This document shows positions 1 to 11,180 of a stretch of DNA of 64,000 bases, piece after piece. How positions within the stretch are numbered: position 1 is the stretch's first letter; each line of letters starts with the position of its first letter. The translations under genes and the position numbers were made by a program. This DNA comes from Balanoglossus misakiensis (Eukaryota; Hemichordata): positions 11,532,001-11,596,000 of the forward strand of contig CM082585.2 in the NCBI GenBank assembly GCA_040954595.2. The letters are read 5' to 3'. Below the pieces are notes generated by a model, which saw only the letters and a program-made list of their open reading frames with translations, ran no database searches and was not told the DNA's origin.

Positions 1-317
1 AAATACGAACTAAAGTTAATGTGTTTTTCCCATATCCTTTTACTTTCCTTTCTGAAATTTTGATGAAACTATACCTAGCCATGGGGCGGAAAAAAAGAGA
101 AGATTTTGTGGAGAAAAACTCTGGTTATTCAGTGATGGAAAAGTGTGGACTGTTCATATTGAGGATTAATTGTGAAGCTGAACAAGTCATGAAAGGGAAA
201 CATTGGTAGTCTTGTGGGCAAATTATTCAGTTAATGTGGTTCTTTGTAGGTTCTGCGCAATAGGCAGGATTAGCAAGTACAGTTTGGGGTGTATTCAGAA
301 CGGACCCAGATTATGTA
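1..317. other. Left-edge stretch without a recognisable gene
   Basis: No exon with convincing homology or splice sites was found. Short open frames here have no recognisable domain. The stretch could be intergenic or intronic to a gene lying left of the window. Confidence 0.4.
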
Positions 318-1457
318 TTAAAGTGGAACGTTGTGATCCGTTTTTGAGCCAATTCTGCGAAATGCGATTAAAAAGTACTATGAAAAACGTTGGTTTCATT
401 CACTTTCACTTACGCATAACAGAGCTACAGCCAGCCAAAAACTGCGCGAACCCGGAAGTGAGTGACGTCAGCAACTCGTTGGAGCGAGCTTATGCTTATA
501 CACGCCTGCACTCACGCGACCGCCGACGTTAGCATGGCAACATATTCTCGGGTAGTAGGCTACAATTTTGAACCAGAGATTCCCTTCTACGACCAAGCGA
601 CTGAATTTTACAGAGGACAAAAGTTCATGCAGTTCTGATCTCCGATGTGTCCCGTTTGTCAAGGCTTACACTTGGTGTGGTTTCAGTGAAACCATAGACC
701 CTAGAGTGTATGGTGAAACAGACAATGCTGCAATTAAACAATACCCTCCCTCGTTGTCTCTCCCTCGTTGTCACCTTTTCGAACCACTTTTCTTACAAAA
801 ATACTTAGTCACCTTTTATGGAGTTGAAAAGAACGCAGGTGCATCGTCCTGCTCTCCAGGTGTAGTACGTCCGTAGTATAATGGAAGCCAATACTATAGT
901 TATTGTATGCATGTTTCGTCTCTTGAAATGTATTAAAACTGCCCTTTTTAGTTGCTTTCATTTGATAACTATGCGATCGTCAATAAATGGAAATTAAACC
1001 CAAATACGTGTACCAAAAAACGTGCAGGAAGGATTTAAAACGGTACGTTTATTATTATCAGCGGCAGTTAGAACAACTTTGTATAGGCCTTACGGTTTGT
1101 TCATAAACGTCGACATGCATGGCATCATGGACATTGCAGGGTCTATGTCTGCACGCATCGACAAATACAATACACGAAGAGCATTGCCTTTGAAAGAAAC
1201 TTATCCCCGTCGATTTTCCGAATATGTTTTTAAAATCATGAACTTGACATTTCGCCATGTCAGATCCGCGCAAAATGTGTCTGTTTATTGGAAATGACAC
1301 GTCGAACGTGTAAGTTGCTGACGTCACTGTAGTATTTTCAACGCGCGTCTTCTGCTTGCGCAGGAAGTGAAAGTGAATTAACCCATCGGAACGTTGCCGT
1401 TTTTGACACCCGGTTTGTACTTTGAAGCCCAAAATTGAGGGTGTCGTTCCACTTTAA
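318..1457. mobile_element. TTAA-flanked non-autonomous inverted-repeat element, about 1.1 kb
   Basis: The left end reads TTAA followed by AGTGGAACG (318-330). The right end reads CGTTCCACT followed by TTAA (1445-1457), an exact inverted match with a duplicated TTAA. Further inward the ends still match as inverted repeats over about 165 bp, with blocks such as TTCACTTTCACTT and GTGACGTCAGCAACT on the left (near 388-477) and their complements on the right (near 1315-1378). TTAA duplication is the hallmark of piggyBac-type insertion, but the tips do not begin with the CCC usual for that superfamily, so assignment is tentative. The interior encodes no transposase; its open frames (for example 1022-1297) are not recognisable. 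Divergence of the arms suggests an old copy. Confidence 0.6.
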
Positions 1458-3465
1458 ATGTTAATGTGTCCCATTAGCAGAAATAGTCGGTTTGCTGATC
1501 GCCGGTTTGCTGCACTGTGTTTACGTGAATCAGTTTCCCCAAAGTGTCGCAAAATACGTTCCTTGCCTCCAGGGAAGCGGTTTCGGTTAGGGTTGATTGT
1601 TCTCACAATCTTTACTCATGTTAGTGATTGCTGTGGCTTTTTTTTTGTCTGAGAAGAACAAGAGCTTGGCTGTTTCTGGACTTTGTTGAGCAGGGAAACG
1701 ATTAGTGGGTCTGATTGTCGTTTTACCTACTCTGTAAAGACAATGGCTCTTTGATGCTCATTGCCTCTTTTTTCTCTCTCTCTGCGTCTCGCATTGGTGG
1801 CCACACAAGTACAGCTGGATACATTGAGTATCAGCAAAGAAGGAAGAAGATACTTGATGTACAAAAGAAGAACAGATGTTCTGATCTTGTTTGAGACAAT
1901 CAACTCATCCTGGCATCAGTCAGGCTGAAAAGACGAGCAGTCACAACACAAAAGTCTCACCGCCTGCACCGATTGTCAGCCGGAATTTCTCTTTGTTCCC
2001 CTTTCATTTAAGTGCCCGTATTGAAATCATCAATTTCGCACTGACAAAAATAATTCTCGATTGCTTGATTGACAAAGTCTTAAAAAGAGTCAAGTATCCA
2101 GAACAGCTTCATCAGACGTTCTCTGTCTTCTCACACTTTACACTTGTTGTCAATGTCATGAAAAAAAAAAATTATGAACAGATTCAAGAACTGGAAACTA
2201 AAATGACTGGCAATGTTTTGTTCATTTATAATTGATGTGAGCAAAAAATTGGATGATGAGTACTGAAGTGGTTATTAACTTAAAAGGAGTAATTAGCTCA
2301 TTTTGTGCACATGGGATTCTTTGTACCGGGGTGCGACAAGTTCGAATTTTAGGTTTTAACCTGTTCTCTCAAATCCGTAAGTTTTAAGAGACAATTGTTA
2401 CCAAGCAAAGTTCATCCAAATCATCAACCGACCTGTCTCTGTATTGACTTGAGTTTTGTCCTCACCTGGAAATCCATGGAAATTCATGGAAAATTGATTT
2501 TAACCACATGTGGTTTTGTGGAATCTTCTGTATTCGTGATCAGACATAAACTGGGAGTATCTTACCATCATTACTCCGGAATCATGGAATATTTCACCTT
2601 TTGCTTCAATTGTGCCGTAAAAACTACTGAAATCGTCTCTGGGAGAGTCAGGCTTTTTGAGGGGATTTTAGTGCATGAATGTGGGATCGAGTGACAATTT
2701 TTACACCCTGTACTCAATATATGTGGTAAAATCAAACATTTCCCTGCCTAATCTTGTTGTGATTGTTAAAGTGGTTTATCTAATGAACTCCACAACCAAG
2801 AATAAATAAACTGTAATGAATGAATCTAAAGAGGTATGTCTACAACGGCTTTGTGAAACTAGCCTGGAGTCATTTTTCCATAATTGTTAATTAATTACAC
2901 ATATTAGACACATTGTTGGGAGGTTGTGAAGCTGGATGTGGTTTTAATTAAAATCAATGCAGCGCAGGATGGATTTATTTGACTTCAGTTCAATGAAAAC
3001 TAGATATCAACTGTCAGATAACAGTTATCATATGCGTGTAATTTTCACCCTTCCAGTTTGATAATTATTGACATGTCAGTTTTTAGGCAACCTTACAATT
3101 GTCAAATTGAATGTCGGAAGACCTATGAAAGTCATGAAATTAGGGCATATTTGTGACAGTGTTAATGGCTTAGAGTTTAAATGATGTTTCTTGCTTGCTT
3201 TCTCAGGGGCTTGTGTCGGGGGATTCAAAAACTAGGATTTCTGATCTTTTAATGATTTTCTTGTCATGAGTATAGATTGAACTAATGTTTCACATGCAGC
3301 CTCTCTGATGTGTACATGATGTTCATCTATGATAATAATTAGAGTCTGCTTTGTGTTTCAGGATGAATGTGAGTAAGTTGTGTGTGTGTGGACATTCGTT
3401 CCCCATTTTCACAATGCTCTATCTCTGCATGTTTTCCAGGGTACAGAGAATACAGTGCAAGTGTA
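1458..3465. other. AT-rich stretch, no gene seen
   Basis: Short unrelated open frames only. There is no domain, no convincing exon pair and no long repeat. Poly-pyrimidine tracts occur around 1765-1785. Confidence 0.4.
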
Positions 3466-4476
3466 AAGTAAAGGCTTTGAAGACCAGGTGTACTACCCAG
3501 AGTATATGCAAATGAGATGTCTACAACTTTATGCCCTGCAGAGACCAATGCACGAATGCGGCAATCATCACCAGGTGAGAACAGTGTCCTTTGACCCAAG
3601 TCATACCTTATAGAATCTTAAATAACTGGCTTACAGATATTACCCGGTAATATTTTTTTCAGATTCACCAAGTTCAAACGAAGTTCATGTCATGTGTAAC
3701 TTTTGAGTGTACCTCAAGAGATCAAATGTATAATGAACCTTTTTTAATACTGTAATCCAAGTACTGTTTACAACTGCTCGCACATGCATGTGTGCGAGGT
3801 CGCATCATCTCACTGATACATGAAATGAACATCCCACTCACTTTCACAGTCAAATATTGGCTTCAGATTAAACAAATGTAAACTAGATTGAGAGTCTTTC
3901 ATAATGCCTTTATTATTCATTTGTTTTGACAGGTGTGTACAACGACAGAATGTAGCGCCATCACTTCAAGTGGAAGGCAGTTTTGGAAAAGCAACGTGAG
4001 TCTAGGAGCTCATCTGTCTGTTTCTTCTACATTACCGACAGAGATTGACAAATACCTTTGTCGTCCAAACACAAGAATATAATGTAATACCTCACTCAGA
4101 CTGTTTCATATTTACACGTTTCCTGTTTCCGAATGTTACCATTATCATTATTTCCGACCATTTATTCTCATAATCACCCATGTTGCTTACCTTTTTTAAT
4201 TTTCTTATCATTCCAACCGTATGGTTTATTATTTTTTTTGTCTGCTTTTTCTTCCTCTTTTCTCTCTCATTATCCCGTTCATTTATGGGGCTGTGATTAT
4301 CAGTGCTAACCCCTGTGAATTCACAATTGTGTATCTTGCAGTCTCTATCTTATCTTCAAAATATGTCAATCAAGAGTGGGCAACAATATTATCTGCTCAG
4401 TGCTGGCAAGCAGCTGGCCAATACAATACAAGCTATCTTCTGTCAAGCTTCCCTGTCAATAAACGCTTCGGAGCAG
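3466..4476 (+). other. Candidate three-exon transcript of unknown function (weak)
   Basis: Three intervals on the plus strand are bounded by good splice signals and are open in mutually compatible frames. Exon A ends at 3574 before gtgaga, and its frame is open back to about 3466. Exon B is 3933-3995 (63 bp) between a ttgttttgacag acceptor and a gtgagt donor. Exon C is 4342-4476 (135 bp) between gtatcttgcag and gtgagt. Exon B encodes VCTTTECSAITSS...FWKSN, and exon C encodes SLSYLQNMSIK...NASEQ. Both lengths are multiples of three. No family is recognised and I found no start exon or terminal exon, so this may be a non-coding RNA, distal 5' exons of another gene, or chance. Confidence 0.22.
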
Positions 4477-7400
4477 GTGAGTAAATCCGGCATGCAGCAT
4501 GCATTCATTCCCTAACAATATGCCTTTCCTGCCTCTATACATGTCTTTCAACTCATCCAAACGCTTCCTATGCTCTTTCATTAAAATAGTCCCCCCTCTC
4601 TTCATGGCACTGGTCATCTTCATGGCAGTTTGTGCGATTCTCTCCTTTCAAAGTGCATTATTAAACGCCATTTTAGCCATTGGCTCTCTTATCTGCTCTC
4701 TATGTCTTCAATGGCCACACGTCACCTGCGGCAGATGTTCTGTTAGCGATCATGCTCTGCTATTTTACTGTCTTCTATTTTTATTACAATTAGAATAGCG
4801 TCGTATAAATCTCTTTTCCCTTTGTGGTACAAAAAATGACGAGAGGCATTGAAAAAGTTGTTAGCCATTCATTCTGATGAAAGGGAAAACCAATCCAGCA
4901 TTGTCAAACCTCTTCCAATTATTTGTATGTTCCTATTTTTCAAAATCATGGATTACCTTTCATGTTTTTCAGTGATTTTTAATCAGTGTCCGTTTCATAT
5001 GAAATGAATGACATCAAAAGTATTTTGATAGCCCAAGGAATGGAGAAGTGATAATTCATTGTGGTCTTTGATAACTTTGAGGCTTTTAAAAATTAAAAAT
5101 ACCCATATTGAGTGGCGAGCTTTTTTTTAAAAAAAAATTACAAAGAGAATCTGTAGACAAAGTGGAGACAGCCAGAAAATGTGTGTTTTATGAAGAACAT
5201 GATGCCAGATTCTTTCAATATTGGCTGTATGGTCAAATCGCGGAATTGTTGCTATGGAAACCACCCATACACTGTCCTGCACTTAATTTGAAGCCCCCCC
5301 CCCCCCCCAACCTTTCACTGTTTACTGACCAGGTGTGTTTATATGTATTTAAATTATTTTTTTATTGACATCATTAAGAAATAGATTCAGTACTGGGTTA
5401 CATGCCAGTCAGATCAGTCTCTGGTAACGAAAATTGGACGAGCGCTTTCCATATGCAAATTGAGGTGCCCCAGAACACAGCATTGCACTGTATTCAAACA
5501 CAACAACTTTGCGAGAATATGTTAGAAACACATCCCAAACAGTCAGTGTGATTGGAAAAGTTGAATTCCATAACACCGTCCTTTTCATTAACTTCACATC
5601 GGGCATGTTTGTTAATGTCTGGGTGTAGAATCAGCCAGCATTGGCACCATAATGAAGTAATATTTTATTACAGGGTATTGAGAACGGCCTCTATCAGATA
5701 TGAGTGCCATGGTAATAAGTATATCATCAGTTTCCAGGCATTCATTGCCAGAACTCTTCTTCCTTTTCAAAGCGAGAAACAAATCAGTGGGTTTTTTGTG
5801 ACGCCTGAATGCCAAGCATTATTTAGCCGACACCCAATACCACGTGAAATAGCTGGTTGTATCTTGAGATAATCGAAATGAATTGAACGCCGGGGTGTTC
5901 TCTGCATTGTATGCACCAAGTAATCATCCCGCCATAGACTCTCACAATGCACCTTATCAAAAATTCTTTTCATAAATGAAGCCGGGAAAATGAAATTCCT
6001 CTTTCAAATGCGTGAAAGGGATTCACTTGGATGGTTTTCGTAATTTGTATGAAGAGTGAAGAATGTTAGATTTTTATGAGTTTTTTTTTCCCCTCGTGCT
6101 CCACACAGAAACATATATCCCGGCAATCCCCTTCTTCCTTAGTGTTTTGTTTGTAGCTTTGATTTTCTCTTTGTTTGTCTTGTTTAGTTTCTGTTTACCT
6201 GTGGAGAAGTGCACAGATTCTGTTTTTATGCCATAAATCTGGCGCCCACGTGGCAAAAAAAATCAGAAAAAGTTCACATTTTATTTGAAATAAGTTCGGC
6301 TGATGGCGAAAACATGCTATGGATCTGCACTTTTTCATTGTAGATGGCAGGTTGCTGCTTCATGAGGTTGGCCGTGTGCGATTCCAGGGGGGGGGGGGGT
6401 TTATCCCGTGGGGGAGGGGGTGGCAATAAAGTTCCACGTTAAGAATGCTCTGTATCAATCGACTTTGAAGGTACGGGTATCTATCTACGTTCGTACATGC
6501 AGATGTAAACCGTCTGTGAATTTTGAATTAAACATCGCGTGGCATGTCTTAAGTTCAGGTGAAGTCAATTTGAAACTGCGCGAGTACGAGACTATTGACA
6601 AGATTATCGACTGACCGCTCATGGTATACGTCGCGCCCGCTGCTTTCCTTAGCGGGGGATAAGGCGCACATTTTGACTATCCCCGTCGATATTTCCGTGT
6701 GTTAGAGCACCCCTTACTGTTTCCTAATTTGTGTGGTACAAATAAAAGACATAAACCGCACTTTAGTGGGAAAACGTGTGCGCCCAATTCCAAATCGCAC
6801 CTGTCGTTCGTATTGCGGTTTCATCGTCATTTCCACAGACCTTGACATCAGAAAAAAAAAATCGATGAACTGGTGAAATCACGGGCCTATAAAATACACA
6901 CATTTATTATCGCGAATATTGAATGAATCATGCATGAAAAAATGCGAAAATATTACTTTCAACTAAACCACCACTACCCATTGTATAAATATGCATGAAA
7001 AATAGTACTTTCAACTAAACCATCGCTGATCAAGTTCAAGAATCAAATTTATCTCCCTTTCTCAAACTATGGTATAGATATCTATAGTGTATATTTTCCG
7101 TGTTTGTAAGCATAGTTTCGTTTTAACGTCGGAGAAGAAATAGTTGACCATGTTAGATTTTTACAACGATGCGTACGTTTGTGAAAAATGCAGTTTATTC
7201 GGTGTTTTCTTTAAATTTGCGTGCCCTGCTGTTGATCCGCGTGAGGGCAGTGTTCACATGACCGATAATTCAGAGTTCCTCGGTTAAACACATCTAAATA
7301 TATCATATAAGACAAAAAATTACCAAAATAACGGCGAAATACATTGAGTTCGCCCCATGTAGTAAGCCGGCACGCGGTTAAGTTGTCCCACGGCTTTTAT

Positions 7401-8796
7401 GCATTTACCAATGAAAGACTGCGGCATCAATATTGACCCCCGGGTATTGACATTATTGCGGATTTCTACCGAGCGGGCGGGCGCAGAGAGAAATTTCCAC
7501 GGCTAGAACTCAGTTCCGAGAACACATCTCTGCCCTGAACTCGTATGAATGCGCTTGGCTTCGCACCTATACAGCTAATTTAACAGCCAGAGTTTTTCCG
7601 CCATTTACAATAGGTGGGATTCATCGTTCTGACATCAATACAAGTCCGCCCGTCACGTGGCTATAGATTTCTTTTTCTGCCCACTGACTGTGCCATCAGT
7701 GTCACCTCTTTCTCGTCTGTCTTTGACATTCTACAATCAAAACTGACTGATATTTAGTTTCCTATTCAAAGAGCGCGTTATTCGCGTTCACGTGCTGTTG
7801 TACGGTTCTCCCAATCTGCATTGACGGCATCTATTCATGCTGTTTCTTTGCCCGCTATTTTCCCCATCCCCGCGTCATCATCCAGAATATGTCTCATCAG
7901 TCGCCTATACAGATCCAACACAATGATTCAAATGGCGGATTTCAACACCAAATGTCACCCCTATTTTTCTCGCTTCAAATGCATATTCATCGTGATTCTA
8001 AAGGCACCTCGCGCCATCATTATGAACGACTGACTCTGTCGATGAAAGCTGAACTCCCACAAAAGGTGGCTTTTCAACCGAGGCTTTCGTTTCTTTCCGA
8101 ACTTTTGATAAAAATACACGGCAAATATGCTTTTTGTGGGTATTATAAAACGTGCCCAACCGATGTTGACATGTGTATTGGGAATATTTCGTTCGATAAA
8201 GCTGCAGTGTTAGGCGCTGCACGGCTGCCAGCGCTGAGAATATTGAAATCAATAAACGAAATTAACACACGGGGTCGTATTTAGATTGAAAAATAAAACT
8301 TATTTTTTGTGTAATTATCCTTTCCCAGTAAATAACGCCAAAGCCTGGAGAAGTTTAAAACATGCCGTTTCATCAGTCCGGTCCGGGGGGGGGGGGGGGT
8401 ACCGAGCAAACAGTCAAATAATGTGGAGATTAACAGCATTTTCAAGAAGTATGGTTTAATTCGTAAATTGTGTGTGAAAGCCACAACCTCAGTGATTCTT
8501 TGTCACCTTGTTATCGGTGGCCCGTTCTTCTTGGCGATTTTGACAACCAAGACGGAAACCGGGAAATGACTGGTTTAAAATGAGTTCCATGTTCGTCGCC
8601 TGGAAACCAACAATTTGCTCCATTGACAAACATATGTTCACTTACGTTTCTAATGGCTTAAGTCATTGCGAATGTACTTCCACCACGCCCCAAATATAGT
8701 GTGCACTCCACCACCGTTCTTTTTAATTGAAAATCTTTATTTCTTGCTTCCATGGAGAAAATCTTTAAAAGGGTGTGCGTGCGGTGCGTGCGCGCA
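4477..8796. other. Intergenic stretch, no gene seen
   Basis: No recognisable coding exon. It contains homopolymer runs (about 15 C at 5294-5308, 13 G at 6387-6399, 15 G at 8385-8399). From about 6.4 kb CpG dinucleotides become conspicuously frequent compared with the genic half of the window. Confidence 0.4.
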
Positions 8797-8876
8797 CATA
8801 CATATACATACATACATACATACATACATACATACATACATACATACATACATACATACATACATACATACATACA

Positions 8877-8905
<29 letters not shown>
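8797..8905. repeat. (CATA)n microsatellite
   Basis: About 25 nearly perfect CATA units, introduced by a CpG/GT-rich lead (gtgcgtgcgcgcacata) and ending in tatatatac. All overlapping open frames (HTYI and MYVC peptides) are artefacts of the 4-bp period. Confidence 0.97.
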
Positions 8906-8912
<7 letters not shown>

Positions 8913-10800
8913 CACGTGTTATAAACCTATAAGGCAATTTATATTGTCAATTCATCTCTGTTTAACACTGACTAGTTCATAACATGTCTGAACATTTCCA
9001 AACGCTGTCGGAAAACGAGCTACAGTGCAAATACATTAATTAATTGTGTGTTTAATGTGTTGCGCACCACGCAATACCGTATTTCTGCCTTGATACGATG
9101 AATGGTGCAATGCTTAGCTTGTGACAAGCCTTCAATGGCAGAATTAAAGCGTGTACAAAGACTCGCCAATTGAGAAACCCAACCCCGAAAGCGAAATTAT
9201 CAAAAAAATTGTGTGCGCTTTATTCTGCTTTTATTTAGTCGATTGTCCCTGTGCAATTTACAACGCGCTGCAATCAATCAATTTTCGATGTACATTTCAG
9301 TTTTGAACAATGTCGTTTTTGTGTTCCTTTTTTCCACAATTTTAATGTGTTTTATTTTTGTATGATTCACGGCCCCGTGGCGTTCCTTTCTACATTGGCA
9401 ACATATTTCACTCGACTGAATAGATTCCTGGTCGACATGTCTGTACAACTATCCGAGACACACACCTTGCGTTGAAACAAGTCTACATGCAATAAACGCC
9501 TCCGTCCCGGAATTCTATTTGAATACCTATCAGCATTTTTAAACCAAAAATCAAAGTGTCATTTTTGTCCGGATGTCCAGTCACTGTGTCAGTGAAAATC
9601 GAGAAGGGTGTTTCTATGGTGATGATGATTAATTTCTGGTCCCGTTTCATATCTGAGCAATGAAATCTCTGTGTGTTCCGTTGCTGATGTAAGGGATGTG
9701 CTGATTGGTTTAAATGAATTCTGTGATTTAAAATAAACCAACTGCGTGTGTGGTTTTGAAAGTGTGAAAGTAGGTTGGTTCATCGGAATAGGCCGTGTCT
9801 TGTAAGACTAGACTTTGATCGTAGAAGGATCTACGTAGGTCATAAGTCCTGGGGTATCTGATAATATTAAATGTATGTATGTATGTATTAATATTAAAAG
9901 TAATTATTTTTGCGCGTGAAAGACAGTATCATTGGCAAAAGTTTTGGTCAAAAAATCGATATATTGAAAATCATTTTGGAAAATTCGAAATGTTGTACAT
10001 TTACCTTTCTTGCGTCAGTGTATTCACAGTCCGTCTATAACAGAAAAGATGATCACATGGGAAAAAATTAGTAGATCGACTTTGGTGATAATTTGGGCGC
10101 GGGGGCGGGCGAAGCGAACCAGCTGTATGTTTACATGTGTCCCGTGTCCGCATCGCTTCTGGCGGTAATGGGCGCGAGACGCGACTCTGCCTTTTATTTA
10201 TTTTATTAATTAAATCTCAGAAGATGAACCCCTTCGGGCTGGCAAATGTTGTCTTCCTCTCTGCTCAGGATATTTGATGGCGAGAAAACTTCCTCCAAGC
10301 CTTTGTGTCCCGAAATACCATTCCGGGTCCTATTCTCATCGGCTATCTCCCGGAAGTTCCCGGTTCTTGTCATAAACGCGTGATTAATACACGGCTTTTG
10401 TGATCGCCTCTCTTCTACTATGAAACCTGTAATTTTTGTCAAAGGCCAAAAGAAAACTGAACACGTTTAGGAGATTCAATATTTGACGATCTTACTCGTA
10501 CATTTTTAATGTCATTCGTTTTCACCGTCACAATTAACTGGTTTCATTCCTTCAATTGCAGTTGCCAGTTATTTTACTGGATGTTAATATTGTTTTCGCA
10601 TTGTTAAAAACGTAAAGAAGTTGCACTGATAAAACCTCTATCCAGGTTTTACTAAAGTTACTGCCTATTGTTAGTTTACTGTCAACGTCCGCCAATTCTG
10701 AGCGACTTCTGAAATCAAGACGATATGGACTTCAGCTCATGTTTGGAATGCCTCGTAGGAGACTTTTTGGACCTCAAAATTGAGAAAATGACGAGTCTGG
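8906..10800. other. Intergenic stretch, no gene seen
   Basis: No coding exon recognised. It contains a short TATG run near 9870-9888 and a small perfect stem (CGTAGA, loop AGGA, TCTACG) near 9820-9835. CpG-rich blocks occur around 10090-10190. Confidence 0.35.
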
Positions 10801-10844
10801 GACAGCAAGAGAAACCCGCAACGACTTCACGGATGAAAAGCACG

Positions 10845-11180
10845 TCACTGATTGGCCAGCAGGTCCGACGGCAGCGCGCGGCGTTGTCCAATGGCGTTGG
10901 TCGTAGCGGACCTGATCAAACCAATAAGGGCGCACGCGCGTGATCGAGTACCGTCTGAAGAAAGTACAAGTCGTCAATACGTTACTCTTTCAACGTGTAC
11001 AAAGGCGAAGACATTTAATCAGTTGCCTTCCAGCGCAGTGCCAATATTCCCGAGTCCCTGCCGTTTGTCCTCTCCTCATTCGGAACAATTTGTCAATACA
11101 ACTCGTACCCCTTTCACGTTTCCTGCAAATTGAAATTGAATCGAACGGCGCTCAAATGAAATTTGTTGGCTATAAAAGCG
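10845..11180 (+). promoter_or_regulatory. Promoter-like cluster: three CCAAT boxes and a TATA box
   Basis: A CpG-dense block carries ATTGG at 10851-10855, CCAAT at 10888-10892 and CCAAT at 10921-10925, which is NF-Y-type spacing of about 35 bp. A canonical TATAAAAG follows at 11171-11178. No exon could be attached to it. It could serve a distal first exon of the LRR gene 9 kb downstream, a non-coding RNA, or nothing. Confidence 0.3.

Noticed and set aside
1022-1432. Open frames inside the TTAA element
   Set aside because: No transposase motif; one runs through the inverted-repeat arm itself, so it is a by-product of the element.
7821-8284. 131-residue plus-strand open frame and overlapping frames
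   Set aside because: No recognisable domain, no splice signals, and equally long frames on both strands in CpG-rich DNA.
8658-8982. Open frames encoding HTYI or MYVC repeats
   Set aside because: Produced on both strands and in several frames by the CATA microsatellite; no start context or homology.
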